From an uncultured Paracoccaceae bacterium (lineage in GTDB: Bacteria; Pseudomonadota; Alphaproteobacteria; Rhodobacterales; Rhodobacteraceae), in assembly GCA_947492585.1 (NCBI GenBank), contig CANLND010000001.1:62001-126000 (forward strand): DNA of 64,000 bases, read 5' to 3'. This document shows positions 29,329 through 37,334 of the stretch, one piece after another (positions within the stretch are counted from its first letter, which is position 1; the number at the start of each line of letters is the position of its first letter). The translations under genes were made by a program, and so were the position numbers. The notes under the pieces were generated by a model. It did no database searches. It saw nothing but the letters and a program-made list of their open reading frames with translations, and was not told the origin of the DNA.

Positions 29329-29366
29329 AAAAAGGGCGATCTCCAAAAACGGAGGTCGTTCTTTTT
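29329..29366. terminator. bidirectional terminator between marR and gloA
   Basis: A 16-bp stem with a few G-U pairs: AAAAAGGGCGATCTCC (29329-29344) pairs with GGAGGTCGTTCTTTTT (29351-29366), loop AAAAAC. A U-run arises on either strand, suited to ending both convergent transcripts. Confidence 0.85.
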
Positions 29367-29454
29367 TTGTCTGTGCGTCTGTTTGTACAGATAGTTGGTC
29401 GCCTCTGTGACGCAGGAGGGGGCGCGCCCTGAATATTGGACGCGCCGGATCGTG

Positions 29455-29883
29455 TTACCAGTGGCCGGTGTTTTCCATACTGGCCCAGGGCTCGGCCGGG
29501 GCGAGGGCCTCACCGTTTTGCAGGAACTCGATTGAAATATTGTCGGGCGAGCGGACAAAAGCCATATGACCATCGCGAGGAGGCCGGTTTATGATAACGC
29601 CATTGTCTTGCAACATTTGGCAGGTGTCGTAGATATTATCGACCCCATAGGCCAGATGGCCAAAATGACGGCTGTCTGCGGGCAGGTCGTCATCGCCATC
29701 CCAGTTGTAGGTCAGCTCTAGTGGGGTCTCTTCCTGACCAGGAGCGGCAAGATACACCAAGGTAAAGCGACCCTTTTCGCTATCATGGCGTCTGGTCTCT
29801 TTCAGGCCTAACAATTCATAAAATGCCATCGATTTTTCTAGGTCTTTCACACGTACCATGACGTGCAGATACTTTAGGGGCAT
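29455..29883 (-). CDS. gloA: lactoylglutathione lyase (glyoxalase I)
   Basis: 142 aa vicinal-oxygen-chelate enzyme converting the methylglyoxal-glutathione hemithioacetal to S-lactoylglutathione. All four metal ligands are in place: His in MPLKYLHVMV, Glu in ETPLELTYNW, His in HFGHLAYGVD and Glu in ISIEFLQ. Start 29883 is chosen by GGAGG nine bases upstream. The gene stands alone, divergent from thyA. Confidence 0.93.
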   Translation of the reverse strand: MPLKYLHVMVRVKDLEKSMAFYELLGLKETRRHDSEKGRFTLVYLAAPGQEETPLELTYNWDGDDDLPADSRHFGHLAYGVDNIYDTCQMLQDNGVIINRPPRDGHMAFVRSPDNISIEFLQNGEALAPAEPWASMENTGHW

Positions 29884-30032
29884 TGGATCCTCCATGTTTG
29901 CGTCTAAACTTCTAGGTGGTGCCGTTGTGGAATGCCAGTGGGCTGTTCCAATTTCGGGAGTGTTTGCAGCTCTGGCATTTGTGGGTGGGCTGTGACACTA
30001 AGTGGCATAGGACACATCGATGGGGGCATGAT

Positions 30033-30866
30033 ATGCGGCAGTATCACGACGCGCTGAAACTGGTTCTTGAGCAGGGGGTGCGCTCGACCGACCGCACCGG
30101 GACAGGCACGATTTCACATTTTGGATTGCAGTGTCGCTATCCATTGGCGGATGGATTTCCGCTGGTCACCACCAAGAAACTGCACCTGCGTTCGATCATC
30201 CATGAGCTGCTGTGGTTTCTATCCGGCGATACAAATATTCGCTACCTCAAGGAAAACGGCGTGTCGATCTGGGATGAATGGGCGGATGATAACGGCGATC
30301 TGGGGCCGGTCTATGGCCATCAATGGCGCCATTTTCCCAAACTTGAACTGCAAGAGGGGCAGACGGGCGACGAACCTTTGTACCGCGCAGGGAGTGTCGA
30401 TCAGATTTCGGGTTTGATCGAGATGATAAGGTCCAGCCCCGACAGCCGCCGCTTGATGGTTACGGCGTGGAACCCGGCTGATGTGCCTGAAATGGCGCTG
30501 CCGCCATGTCATAGCCTGTGGCAGGTGCGCATTGCGGGCGGCAAGATGCACCTGCAACTTTATCAGCGTTCGGCGGATATGTTTCTGGGGGTGCCGTTCA
30601 ATATTGCCTCTTACGCACTGTTGTTGAAAATGCTGGCACATGTCACCGGCTATGAGGCTGGCGACTTCATTCATACCATGGGTGACGCCCATATCTACTC
30701 CAACCATATGGAACAGGTCCACGAACAGCTGAGCCGTACCCCCAAGGCCCTGCCTCAGATAAATATCACCCGCGATGTGTCATCGATTTTTGACTTTAAA
30801 TACGAAGATTTTGAAGTGGTTGGATATAATCCTGATGCCACAATCAAGGCCCCCGTTGCGGTATAA
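30033..30866 (+). CDS. thyA: thymidylate synthase
   Basis: 277 aa enzyme making dTMP from dUMP with methylene-tetrahydrofolate. Visible: [12 protein letters not shown], the N-terminal [24 protein letters not shown], and the catalytic-Cys segment [10 protein letters not shown] with [20 protein letters not shown]. An insertion near [16 protein letters not shown] makes it slightly longer than the E. coli form. Start 30033 (MRQYHDAL) follows GGGGGC; the ORF upstream of it is not family sequence. Operonic with folA, 11 bp downstream, which regenerates the dihydrofolate produced here. Confidence 0.96.
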   Translation: MRQYHDALKLVLEQGVRSTDRTGTGTISHFGLQCRYPLADGFPLVTTKKLHLRSIIHELLWFLSGDTNIRYLKENGVSIWDEWADDNGDLGPVYGHQWRHFPKLELQEGQTGDEPLYRAGSVDQISGLIEMIRSSPDSRRLMVTAWNPADVPEMALPPCHSLWQVRIAGGKMHLQLYQRSADMFLGVPFNIASYALLLKMLAHVTGYEAGDFIHTMGDAHIYSNHMEQVHEQLSRTPKALPQINITRDVSSIFDFKYEDFEVVGYNPDATIKAPVAV

Positions 30867-30877
30867 GGAATAGAACA

Positions 30878-31357
30878 ATGATCACATTGGTTGTCGGCCG
30901 GGACCGCAATGGCGCAATTGGCAAAGAGAACACGATCCCGTGGCACGCGCCCGAAGATCTAAAAGCGTTCCAGCGTGAAACGCTGGGCGGGGCCATCATT
31001 ATGGGGCGCAATACTTGGGACAGTTTGCCATTTAAACCGCTGAAAAACCGTTTGAATGTTGTCGTGTCGTCTAATCCCGAATGCGCTGATGTGGTGTGTC
31101 CAAGCATCGAAGCCGCGATCGAAATGGCGCGCGCGCAGGGGTATATGCGCATCTACGGTATCGGAGGTGCTGGAATCTACGCCGCGATGCTGGGGATGGC
31201 GGACCGGCTGATGATCACTGAGGTTGATATCGAGGTTGAGGGCGCAGACACATATTTCCCGCAGTTTGATGCTGCGGACTGGCGTCACGTCGCGACGACA
31301 AAGCTGCGCACAGAGGCGCCCATATGCGACCTGGTGGAATACCAGCGCAAACTCTAA
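30878..31357 (+). CDS. folA: dihydrofolate reductase
   Basis: 159 aa NADPH-dependent reductase that returns dihydrofolate to tetrahydrofolate. The N-terminal MITLVVGRDRNGAIGKENTIPWHAPEDLKAF contains the Met20-type loop and the acidic active-site residue; IIMGRNTWDSLP and YGIGGAGIY (NADPH-binding Gly-Gly) follow. It directly follows thyA and completes the thymidylate cycle. Confidence 0.96.
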   Translation: MITLVVGRDRNGAIGKENTIPWHAPEDLKAFQRETLGGAIIMGRNTWDSLPFKPLKNRLNVVVSSNPECADVVCPSIEAAIEMARAQGYMRIYGIGGAGIYAAMLGMADRLMITEVDIEVEGADTYFPQFDAADWRHVATTKLRTEAPICDLVEYQRKL

Positions 31358-31389
31358 CGAGCCATTTGGCGCGCACACAGGATCATATT

Positions 31390-31419
31390 CGCTGCGCCTC
31401 CCCTGACGAAGGCGCAGCG
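31390..31419. terminator. hairpin between folA and cold-shock gene
   Basis: Perfect 9-bp arms CGCTGCGCC (31390-31398) and GGCGCAGCG (31411-31419) between two convergent gene ends. There is no long U-run, so termination strength is uncertain. Confidence 0.55.
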
Positions 31420-31449
31420 AGGATCTCAATCAAAGGGTATGAAACCACC

Positions 31450-31656
31450 TTACAGAGGTTTCAGGTCGCCCGCCATTTGACGGCCGTCTCGCCCTTCGGT
31501 CAGCTCAAAGTCGATCTTCATGTTGTCAGACAACCCCGTCAACCCAGAGCGTTCGACTGCAGAAATGTGTACGAACACATCTTTGCCGCCGCCCTCTGGT
31601 TCGATGAAGCCATATCCTTTGGTGGTGTTAAACCATTTCACGGTGCCGGTAGGCAT
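31450..31656 (-). CDS. cspA: cold-shock domain protein
   Basis: 68 aa single-domain RNA/ssDNA-binding protein. RNP1 is KGYGFIEP and RNP2 is DVFVHISAVE, with the typical N-terminal MPTGTVKWFN. Such proteins melt RNA secondary structure at low temperature or in stationary phase. Monocistronic; ~220 bp separate it from the divergent arsC-like gene, room for a leader. Confidence 0.94.
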   Translation of the reverse strand: MPTGTVKWFNTTKGYGFIEPEGGGKDVFVHISAVERSGLTGLSDNMKIDFELTEGRDGRQMAGDLKPL

Positions 31657-31878
31657 TTCCCGTGTCTCCTTCTACCTTGCTCCTTGCCGCCGCGAAATCG
31701 CGACAGGTTCGACGCCACAGTGTTGTCATTCCTGTGTTGGGTGCAAAAGTTACGGTGCACACGCAGGTTTTGTTGAAGCGCCGGGTTTAAGTTTTGCACG
31801 GTCAATGCAAAAATCAAGAAAAACTAAGCGTCTCTACCATAAATTGTGTTCGGACGTGGCAGAAGTAAGGAAAATGAG

Positions 31879-32199
31879 ATGAAACTGTTCGGTTTGAAGA
31901 CATGTGACACCTGCCGTAAGGCTCTGAAAGCGTTAACAGAGGTTCAGTTTCTGGACGTCCGGGACGATGGTGTGCCCGCCGAAACGCTGATGCGGGCCTA
32001 TGAACAGTTTGAGGGAAAGCTGTTAAACACGCGATCAACCACATGGAGAGAGCTGGACGCCGTAGAACGGGCGCGTTCCGCGTTGGACCTATTGGCAGAG
32101 CATCCCACTTTGATGAAACGTCCATTGATTGAAAAAGACGGCGCATTGTTTCTGGGGTGGGACAAGACGACCCAGGCGGCGCTTGGAGTTGAGGCTTGA
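31879..32199 (+). CDS. ArsC/Spx-family thioredoxin-fold protein
   Basis: 106 aa. The redox motif near the N-terminus is LKTCDTCRKALKAL (CxxC) and the helical insert and C-terminal LIEKDGALFLGWDK fit the YffB/ArsC-like group. Members include glutathione-dependent arsenate reductases and proteins of unknown role; without other ars genes here arsenate reduction is not indicated. ATG 31879 is preceded by AAGGA. It is convergent with the buf operon and shares a terminator region. Confidence 0.82.
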   Translation: MKLFGLKTCDTCRKALKALTEVQFLDVRDDGVPAETLMRAYEQFEGKLLNTRSTTWRELDAVERARSALDLLAEHPTLMKRPLIEKDGALFLGWDKTTQAALGVEA

Positions 32200-32206
32200 T
32201 CACAAA

Positions 32207-32234
32207 AAAGGCGCTGTATTTCTACAGCGCCTTT
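32207..32234 (-). terminator. terminator at the end of the buf operon
   Basis: 12-bp perfect stem AAAGGCGCTGTA (32207-32218) / TACAGCGCCTTT (32223-32234) with a 4-nt loop. On the minus strand it runs into TTTTTTGTG; on the plus strand it may weakly end the arsC-like transcript. Confidence 0.85.
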
Positions 32235-32260
32235 GGGTCGTAATGTGTGTGGGCCGATGT

Positions 32261-32827
32261 TTATACCGGCGGTGTTCCTGCCATGCGTTTGCGCAACAGG
32301 CTGTCGACTGAAAGCGCACCGCCCCCTTTGATCACCAGATAGCCGAGAACAAAGACCCAAAACAGGCGTTGGTCCAAGATCACCGCGTCAGGGAAGCGAT
32401 CAAACAGCGCGCCCAGTGTTTTGGGATCCGTTGCGTGGTGCCCGTAGACGTCGGTCAGGGATTGCACAACCACAAAGCCAATCATACCGGCAGAGGCCAA
32501 ACGCGTGCCCAATCCAATGACAACCAAAGGTGGCAGGATGAATTCTGCGTAGGTACCAGCCATGACAACGGCCCAGTGAAACATGCCAAATTGGGACACG
32601 TCGTAGCCAACCGCTTCTAGTTGCTTTGGAAAGATCTGGCTATACGCCCCAATCGAGGGCGAAAACAGACCGAAAAAGCCGTCGCCCAGTTTGGTCAGCC
32701 CGGAGTTCCAGTAGTACAGCAGCAGGGTAGAAGCAAAAATAAAGCGGGCGACGACGGGGAAGACCCAATCGCCTGCTTTTTCGATCAGGCGAAAAATTCC
32801 GTCGTGAAGGGAGACAAGTGCGTTCAT
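32261..32827 (-). CDS. bufD: DoxX-family membrane protein of bufferin operon
   Basis: 188 aa with about four transmembrane helices and DoxX-type sequence (VVARFIFASTLLLYYWNSGLTKL, VVMAGTYAEFILPPLVVIGLGTRLAS). Start 32827 is favoured by AAAGGATGA just upstream and lies 4 nt after the bufC stop. In described bufferin operons the DoxX subunit is the usual fourth gene; its role in export or copper handling is unproven. Last gene before the operon terminator. Confidence 0.82.
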   Translation of the reverse strand: MNALVSLHDGIFRLIEKAGDWVFPVVARFIFASTLLLYYWNSGLTKLGDGFFGLFSPSIGAYSQIFPKQLEAVGYDVSQFGMFHWAVVMAGTYAEFILPPLVVIGLGTRLASAGMIGFVVVQSLTDVYGHHATDPKTLGALFDRFPDAVILDQRLFWVFVLGYLVIKGGGALSVDSLLRKRMAGTPPV

Positions 32828-32831
32828 GGTC

Positions 32832-33587
32832 TCATCCTTTCCTATCAAGTTCCGAGAGTGCGCTTCCTTGGAGGAGCATCGTGAGTGGTGTTGTGAGGTC
32901 GAAGGCCGGGTACAATTGGCTGGCTGCCTCATAGGCTGAGCCAAAGCTTGCATCGTTTTGGAGTGCCAGAATCCACTCGGCCGCGCCTTGTGGCAGCAGC
33001 TGAGGGATGGGATCAAAGTCGGGGCGGGTGATCAGGATATCCTGCGCCTCCGAGTGAGGTTTTGGTGCATCGGCCTGCGTGTTGAAGCGCCAGATGTCGT
33101 AGATCGGCCATCTGGAGCGGAGAACGTGAACCGCCGGGGCGAAGGCCACATGCAGTTGCAGAAGTTGGTCTGGATCCAAGCTCGACAAGAGCGCCGCGTC
33201 AACCGGGGTGGCATCGGCCGCGTGGTATGCGCGGCGCAGTTGCAGCTCGAGTCGTGCGACATCGGGGAGATAGCCGAGATGTGCGAGCTGCGGCATCTGG
33301 GCCAGAAATGCAGGAAATTCCGCGCCGTAGTGCATCATCAGCGGCGAGGAGGGAGGATGTGCACGCAGGAACATGCCCGCGAGGCCATCCATGTTTTGCG
33401 GGCCCAGCAGTTTGGTGATCACTGGAAACGCTTGGTGCATGGCCTCTGTCAGGGACACGGCAATGTTGTTGCGATAGACGTTGAACCGACGACCCGCAGG
33501 GCGGTTTTGTCCGTCCAGCAGGCCATTTGGCACGGGCTGCGCTGCATCCATCACAGCACTCGTGAACAGATCCTGTGGCACGATCAT
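32832..33587 (-). CDS. bufC: DUF2063 MNIO partner protein
   Basis: 251 aa. The N-terminal DUF2063 domain is seen in NRPAGRRFNVYRNNIAVSLTEAMHQAFPVITKLLG, with LEHAAPPS-like AHPPSSPLMMHYGAEFPAFL in the second helix set; the C-terminal half is a poorly conserved domain. Family members bind the leader of the precursor peptide and present it to the DUF692 oxygenase. Its start overlaps the oxygenase stop in ATGA, showing translational coupling. Confidence 0.88.
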   Translation of the reverse strand: MIVPQDLFTSAVMDAAQPVPNGLLDGQNRPAGRRFNVYRNNIAVSLTEAMHQAFPVITKLLGPQNMDGLAGMFLRAHPPSSPLMMHYGAEFPAFLAQMPQLAHLGYLPDVARLELQLRRAYHAADATPVDAALLSSLDPDQLLQLHVAFAPAVHVLRSRWPIYDIWRFNTQADAPKPHSEAQDILITRPDFDPIPQLLPQGAAEWILALQNDASFGSAYEAASQLYPAFDLTTPLTMLLQGSALSELDRKG

Positions 33588-34438
33588 GGCTGCACCTGTT
33601 GCAGGGCAGCGTGGGCACGTGCGGCTTCATTTTCCAATACAGGCCAGTCTGGAACGTCCGTGTCCCATTCCACCAGCACCGGCTTGGGGCCGGACTGCGC
33701 CAATGTATAGTCCAGGAGCGCCCAAACCGGGTCCACGATCTCACATCCGTGGCTGTCGATCAGCAAAGGCGCACCATGGTCGTCAGTGTCTTCATCGTGG
33801 CCGCCGAGATGGATTTCGCCCACCTGATCCAAGGCAAACGCATCAATGTAACCCTGTGGCGAGAACCCAAGATTGGTGGCGGACACAAAGACGTTGTTCA
33901 CATCCAGCAACAGGCCGCAGCCGGAGCGTTTGGAAATCTCTGCCAAAAATGCAGGCTCGTCCCATGTGCTTTCGGCAAAGGCGAGATAGCTTGAGGGGTT
34001 TTCAAGCAGCATTTGGCGCCCGATGGTGTCTTGTAGTTGGTTGATGTGATCACAGATACGCGCCAGCGAGGTGTTGGTATAAGGAAGAGGGAGCAGGTCA
34101 TTGTAAAAGTGACTGTCGTGGGTCGACCAAGCGAGATGCTCAGAAAAGCTTGCCGGGTTGAGCCACCCCACAAGATGTTTTAGGCGCGACAGGTGGTCGG
34201 GGTCCAGCGGGCCTTCGCCGCCAATGGACAGTCCAACGCCGTGGACTGACAGGGCAAACCGCTCGGCCAGATGGCGCAATTGTGCCAAGGGGCGTCCGCC
34301 GTCTCCCATGTAGTTTTCAGCGTGAATTTCAAGCCAGCGCACAGATCCGGGATCGGCGATGATATCCTCAAAGTGCTGTGGTTTATACCCAACACCGGGC
34401 GCGGTCGGCAGATGATGGAAAAGAGTGCTATCCAACAT
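33584..34438 (-). CDS. bufB: DUF692 multinuclear non-heme iron oxygenase
   Basis: 284 aa TIM-barrel MNIO enzyme. Fe-ligand-bearing strands are visible: WLEIHAENYMG, LSVHGVGLSIGG, FSEHLAW, LLENPSSYLAF, LLLDVNNVFVSATNLGF, GEIHLGGHDED and IDSHGCEI, the pattern shared with BufB/HvfB/MbnB. Known relatives modify Cys residues of a co-encoded peptide into thiooxazole-type heterocycles using O2 and mixed-valent iron. It lies between the precursor gene (88 bp away across a hairpin) and bufC. Confidence 0.92.
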   Translation of the reverse strand: MLDSTLFHHLPTAPGVGYKPQHFEDIIADPGSVRWLEIHAENYMGDGGRPLAQLRHLAERFALSVHGVGLSIGGEGPLDPDHLSRLKHLVGWLNPASFSEHLAWSTHDSHFYNDLLPLPYTNTSLARICDHINQLQDTIGRQMLLENPSSYLAFAESTWDEPAFLAEISKRSGCGLLLDVNNVFVSATNLGFSPQGYIDAFALDQVGEIHLGGHDEDTDDHGAPLLIDSHGCEIVDPVWALLDYTLAQSGPKPVLVEWDTDVPDWPVLENEAARAHAALQQVQP

Positions 34439-34474
34439 TCGATGTCTCCGATCATATCACGCGGGTGGGAAACA

Positions 34475-34505
34475 CATGGGGCGGGTCATCGGGGCCCGCC
34501 CCATG
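34475..34505 (-). terminator. intercistronic hairpin between bufA and bufB
   Basis: 11-bp perfect stem CATGGGGCGGG (34475-34485) / CCCGCCCCATG (34495-34505) with 9-nt loop, in the 88-bp gap of an otherwise coupled operon. On the minus strand it is followed by a short TGTTT, so partial termination or protection of the bufA mRNA 3' end is likely. Confidence 0.7.
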
Positions 34506-34526
34506 AATAACGGGGTCCGTCAGGCC

Positions 34527-34832
34527 TTATGCAGGCAGATCACGGTCCTGTTCTTCAAGGGCGCCATGACGGGCGGTGCCGTCCGCCAGAGCAGGCAGTT
34601 CGATCGATGTGCACGTGCCAGCGTCAACCAGAGTCCAGGCGTTGCCTTGGTAGTCAACGGTCGAGGTGCCCGCACATGTGGTGCCGGGGCCGGCCGCACA
34701 ATCGTTCTGGCCTGCCAAAGAAATGCCATAGCATTTTTCTTTGGACTGCGCAGAGGCTGCGCCGGTCAATGTGGCGGTCATGGCGGCGGCTACGGCACCG
34801 GCTACGGCGATCGATTTTGCAGTGTTCGACAT
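34527..34832 (-). CDS. bufA: bufferin-type RiPP precursor (DUF2282)
   Basis: 101 aa. A Sec signal peptide serves as leader (hydrophobic stretch ending GAASA at residue 28). The core holds four Cys at 34, 45, 53 and 74 ([22 protein letters not shown]), the pattern of DUF2282 peptides. In described bufferins the inner Cys pair is oxidised to thiooxazoles by the MNIO and the exported product binds copper. Start 34832 is preceded by AAAGGA; the longer ORF upstream is not family sequence. The C-terminal tail is acidic (EEQDRDLPA). It is first in the operon, ahead of bufBCD. Confidence 0.88.
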   Translation of the reverse strand: MSNTAKSIAVAGAVAAAMTATLTGAASAQSKEKCYGISLAGQNDCAAGPGTTCAGTSTVDYQGNAWTLVDAGTCTSIELPALADGTARHGALEEQDRDLPA

Positions 34833-35005
34833 CTCAATGGTCCTTTCGGTAAAACATGCTCTGTCGTGATGACATGGAAACACTAACGCGAAGTATCGAG
34901 GCTTTGAAATCACGAGCTTGTGTGTCACGTCCGCGTCAGTGCTTGTTATGAAACTTAGCCGATAAAACGCTGTGAAATCGGCGAAATACCGCATTTTCCC
35001 ATAAA

Positions 35006-35029
35006 AAACGGCCCCCGAAGGAGCCGTTT
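35006..35029 (-). terminator. terminator after thrS
   Basis: On the minus strand, AAACGGCTCC pairs with GGGGCCGTTT around a TTCG tetraloop (10 bp, one G-U), followed by a T-run. It separates thrS from the downstream co-directional buf operon. Confidence 0.9.
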
Positions 35030-35050
35030 GAAACAGTAGGGTCTGAATTG

Positions 35051-36997
35051 TTACAGAAGATCCGGGGGCGTGGCCTCGGTTGCGAGCGTTTTTGTAACAT
35101 CTTCGAGGCTTTGAACGCTGGTGCGTTTGTCTCCAAGACGGCGAACAGAAACGGTGCGTTCTTCGACTTCGCGGTGCCCCACAGCCAAAATGACTGGAAC
35201 CTTGCCAAGGCTGTGCTCGCGGACCTTATAGTTGATCTTTTCGTTGCGAATGTCCGCTTCGGCGCGAATACCCTGCGCGCGCAGGGTTTCGACCACTTCG
35301 TTCACATAGGCATCGGCGTCAGATGTGATCGAGGCCACAACCACCTGACGGGGGGCAAGCCAGAACGGCAATTTGCCTGCATGCTCTTCGATCAAGATGC
35401 CGATGAAGCGTTCAAACGAACCCAGAACCGCGCGGTGCAGCATAACAGGGCGGTGTTTGTTGCCATCTTGACCAATAAAGGATGCATCCAGACGTTCAGG
35501 CAGGTTGGCATCCACCTGAATGGTGCCGCATTGCCACGTCCGGCCAATCGCATCGGTCAGTGTGAACTCAAGCTTGGGACCGTAGAACGCGCCTTCGCCT
35601 TCGAGAAGCTCATAGTCATGGCCAGCGGCGCGACAGGCTTCACCCAGCGCTTTTTCCATGTGATCCCAGGTCTCATCCGAGCCGATGCGCTTTTCCGGGC
35701 GGGTCGACAGTTTGATGGTCCAGTCGGTAAAGCCCAGATCTGCGTAGATTTTCGACAGGAAGTCGATGAACAGCGCAGTTTCCGCCTCGATCTGATCTTC
35801 GGCACAAAAGATGTGACCATCATCCTGGGTAAAGCCGCGCACCCGCATGATGCCGTGCAGCGCCCCCGAGGGTTCGTAGCGCGCACAGGAGCCAAATTCA
35901 GCCATGCGCAGCGGCAGATCGCGGTAGGATTTCAGGCCCTGATTGAACACCTGCACGTGGCATGGGCAGTTCATTGGTTTGAGCGCGTTGACCGCTTTTT
36001 CGCGGGCATGGTCTTCGTCCACTTCAACGATGAACATGTTTTCCTGGTATTTGTCCCAGTGACCGGATTTTTCCCACAGCTTGCGGTCGACGACCTGCGG
36101 TGTGTTGACCTCAACATAGCCACCACGGTCCTGCTGACGGCGGATGTAATCCTGCAACAGGGTGTAAATGCGCCAGCCATTGGGGTGCCAGAAGATCTGA
36201 CCGGGCGCTTCTTCCTGCATATGGAAAAGACCCATTTCCTTGCCCAGCTTGCGGTGGTCACGCTTGGCGGCTTCTTCCAGCATATTGAGGTGCTGTTTCA
36301 GTTTTTCCTTGCCAGTGAAGGCCACGCCATAGATGCGCTGCAACATGGCGCGGTCACTGTCGCCGCGCCAGTAGGCACCTGCGATGGACATCAGTTTGAA
36401 GCTGTCGCCGGGCACTTGGCCAGTGTGTTGCAAATGCGGACCACGGCAAAGATCCTGCCAGTCGCCATGCCAGTACATGCGCAACGGTTCGTCACCGGGA
36501 ATGGCGTCGATCAGCTCAACCTTATAGGGTTCATTGTTATTGGTATAGAAATCAATGGCGCGCTGGCGGTCCCAGACTTCGGTTGTCACAGGCTCACGCT
36601 TGTTGATGATGTCGCGCATTTTCTTTTCGATCACGCCCAGATCTTCAGGTGTGAAAGGCTCGGCGCGGTCAAAGTCATAGTACCAGCCGTCTTTGATGAC
36701 GGGGCCAATGGTGACTTTGGTGTCAGGCCACAGCTCTTGCACCGCGCGGGCCATGATATGGGCCAGATCGTGACGGATCAGCTCATTGGCTTGTGCGTCG
36801 TCTTTCAGCGTGTGCAGCGCAATAGTGCTGTCGGTATCAATCGGCCACTGAAGATCCCAGTGCTGGCCGTTGACCGTGGCGGAGATGGCTTTTTTTGCCA
36901 GAGAAGTGGAGATGTCAGCGGCCACCTGAGCAGGGGTGACACCTGCATCAAAACTGCGTGCGTTGCCATCGGGGAATGTGAGGGAAATCTGGGCCAT
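35051..36997 (-). CDS. thrS: threonyl-tRNA synthetase
   Basis: 648 aa class II synthetase with the usual order: N-terminal TGS domain ([14 protein letters not shown]), an editing domain with [14 protein letters not shown], the catalytic core with the zinc Cys in [13 protein letters not shown], motif 2 in [31 protein letters not shown], motif 3 in [18 protein letters not shown] and a C-terminal anticodon-binding domain. The long plus-strand ORF over this gene is its antisense shadow. Confidence 0.97.
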   Translation of the reverse strand: MAQISLTFPDGNARSFDAGVTPAQVAADISTSLAKKAISATVNGQHWDLQWPIDTDSTIALHTLKDDAQANELIRHDLAHIMARAVQELWPDTKVTIGPVIKDGWYYDFDRAEPFTPEDLGVIEKKMRDIINKREPVTTEVWDRQRAIDFYTNNNEPYKVELIDAIPGDEPLRMYWHGDWQDLCRGPHLQHTGQVPGDSFKLMSIAGAYWRGDSDRAMLQRIYGVAFTGKEKLKQHLNMLEEAAKRDHRKLGKEMGLFHMQEEAPGQIFWHPNGWRIYTLLQDYIRRQQDRGGYVEVNTPQVVDRKLWEKSGHWDKYQENMFIVEVDEDHAREKAVNALKPMNCPCHVQVFNQGLKSYRDLPLRMAEFGSCARYEPSGALHGIMRVRGFTQDDGHIFCAEDQIEAETALFIDFLSKIYADLGFTDWTIKLSTRPEKRIGSDETWDHMEKALGEACRAAGHDYELLEGEGAFYGPKLEFTLTDAIGRTWQCGTIQVDANLPERLDASFIGQDGNKHRPVMLHRAVLGSFERFIGILIEEHAGKLPFWLAPRQVVVASITSDADAYVNEVVETLRAQGIRAEADIRNEKINYKVREHSLGKVPVILAVGHREVEERTVSVRRLGDKRTSVQSLEDVTKTLATEATPPDLL

Positions 36998-37334
36998 GTG
37001 CGTGGCTGCTCCTCGTCGTTTTGGCGCCTACAAAGCGCCCGGTTGCGGGTCTGGTTCGTGGCCTTGATGGCCAAAGGTTGCGCCAAGGTCAAGGGGCAGG
37101 GGGCGAGGGGCGCTGCCCCTCGCGCTCCCCGGGGTATTTTTGGGCCAAAAAGAGAGCGGTTGGCGCGCGATCACTGCGTGCTGAATGGAACGTGATTGGC
37201 GTGAAGATGGGTTTGGCGCGATGCTTGGCGACAGAACGGTTGGAGACGGTCACACAAGACAGTCCAACCTTTGGGAAATCCCTGTTGATGTGCCGCAGGC
37301 GTATGTTCTGCGGTGCCCTTAAAAAGGAGTGGTC
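36998..37334. other. intergenic upstream of thrS with dispersed repeat
   Basis: 337 bp between divergent thrS and the DUF3179 gene. It holds copy B of the dispersed repeat (37105-37158) and should hold both promoters. No gene or T-box-like leader is visible. Confidence 0.5.
37105..37158. repeat. dispersed intergenic repeat, copy B
   Basis: The hairpin GAGGGGCGCTGCCCCTC (37105-37121) is followed by CCCCGGGGTATTTTTGGGCC and AAAAAGAGAGCGG, the same order of modules as copy A at 16471. Confidence 0.7.

Noticed and set aside
35048-37195. Long plus-strand ORF of 715 codons
   Set aside because: It lies antisense to thrS and its translation has no recognisable family; it is a codon-composition shadow.
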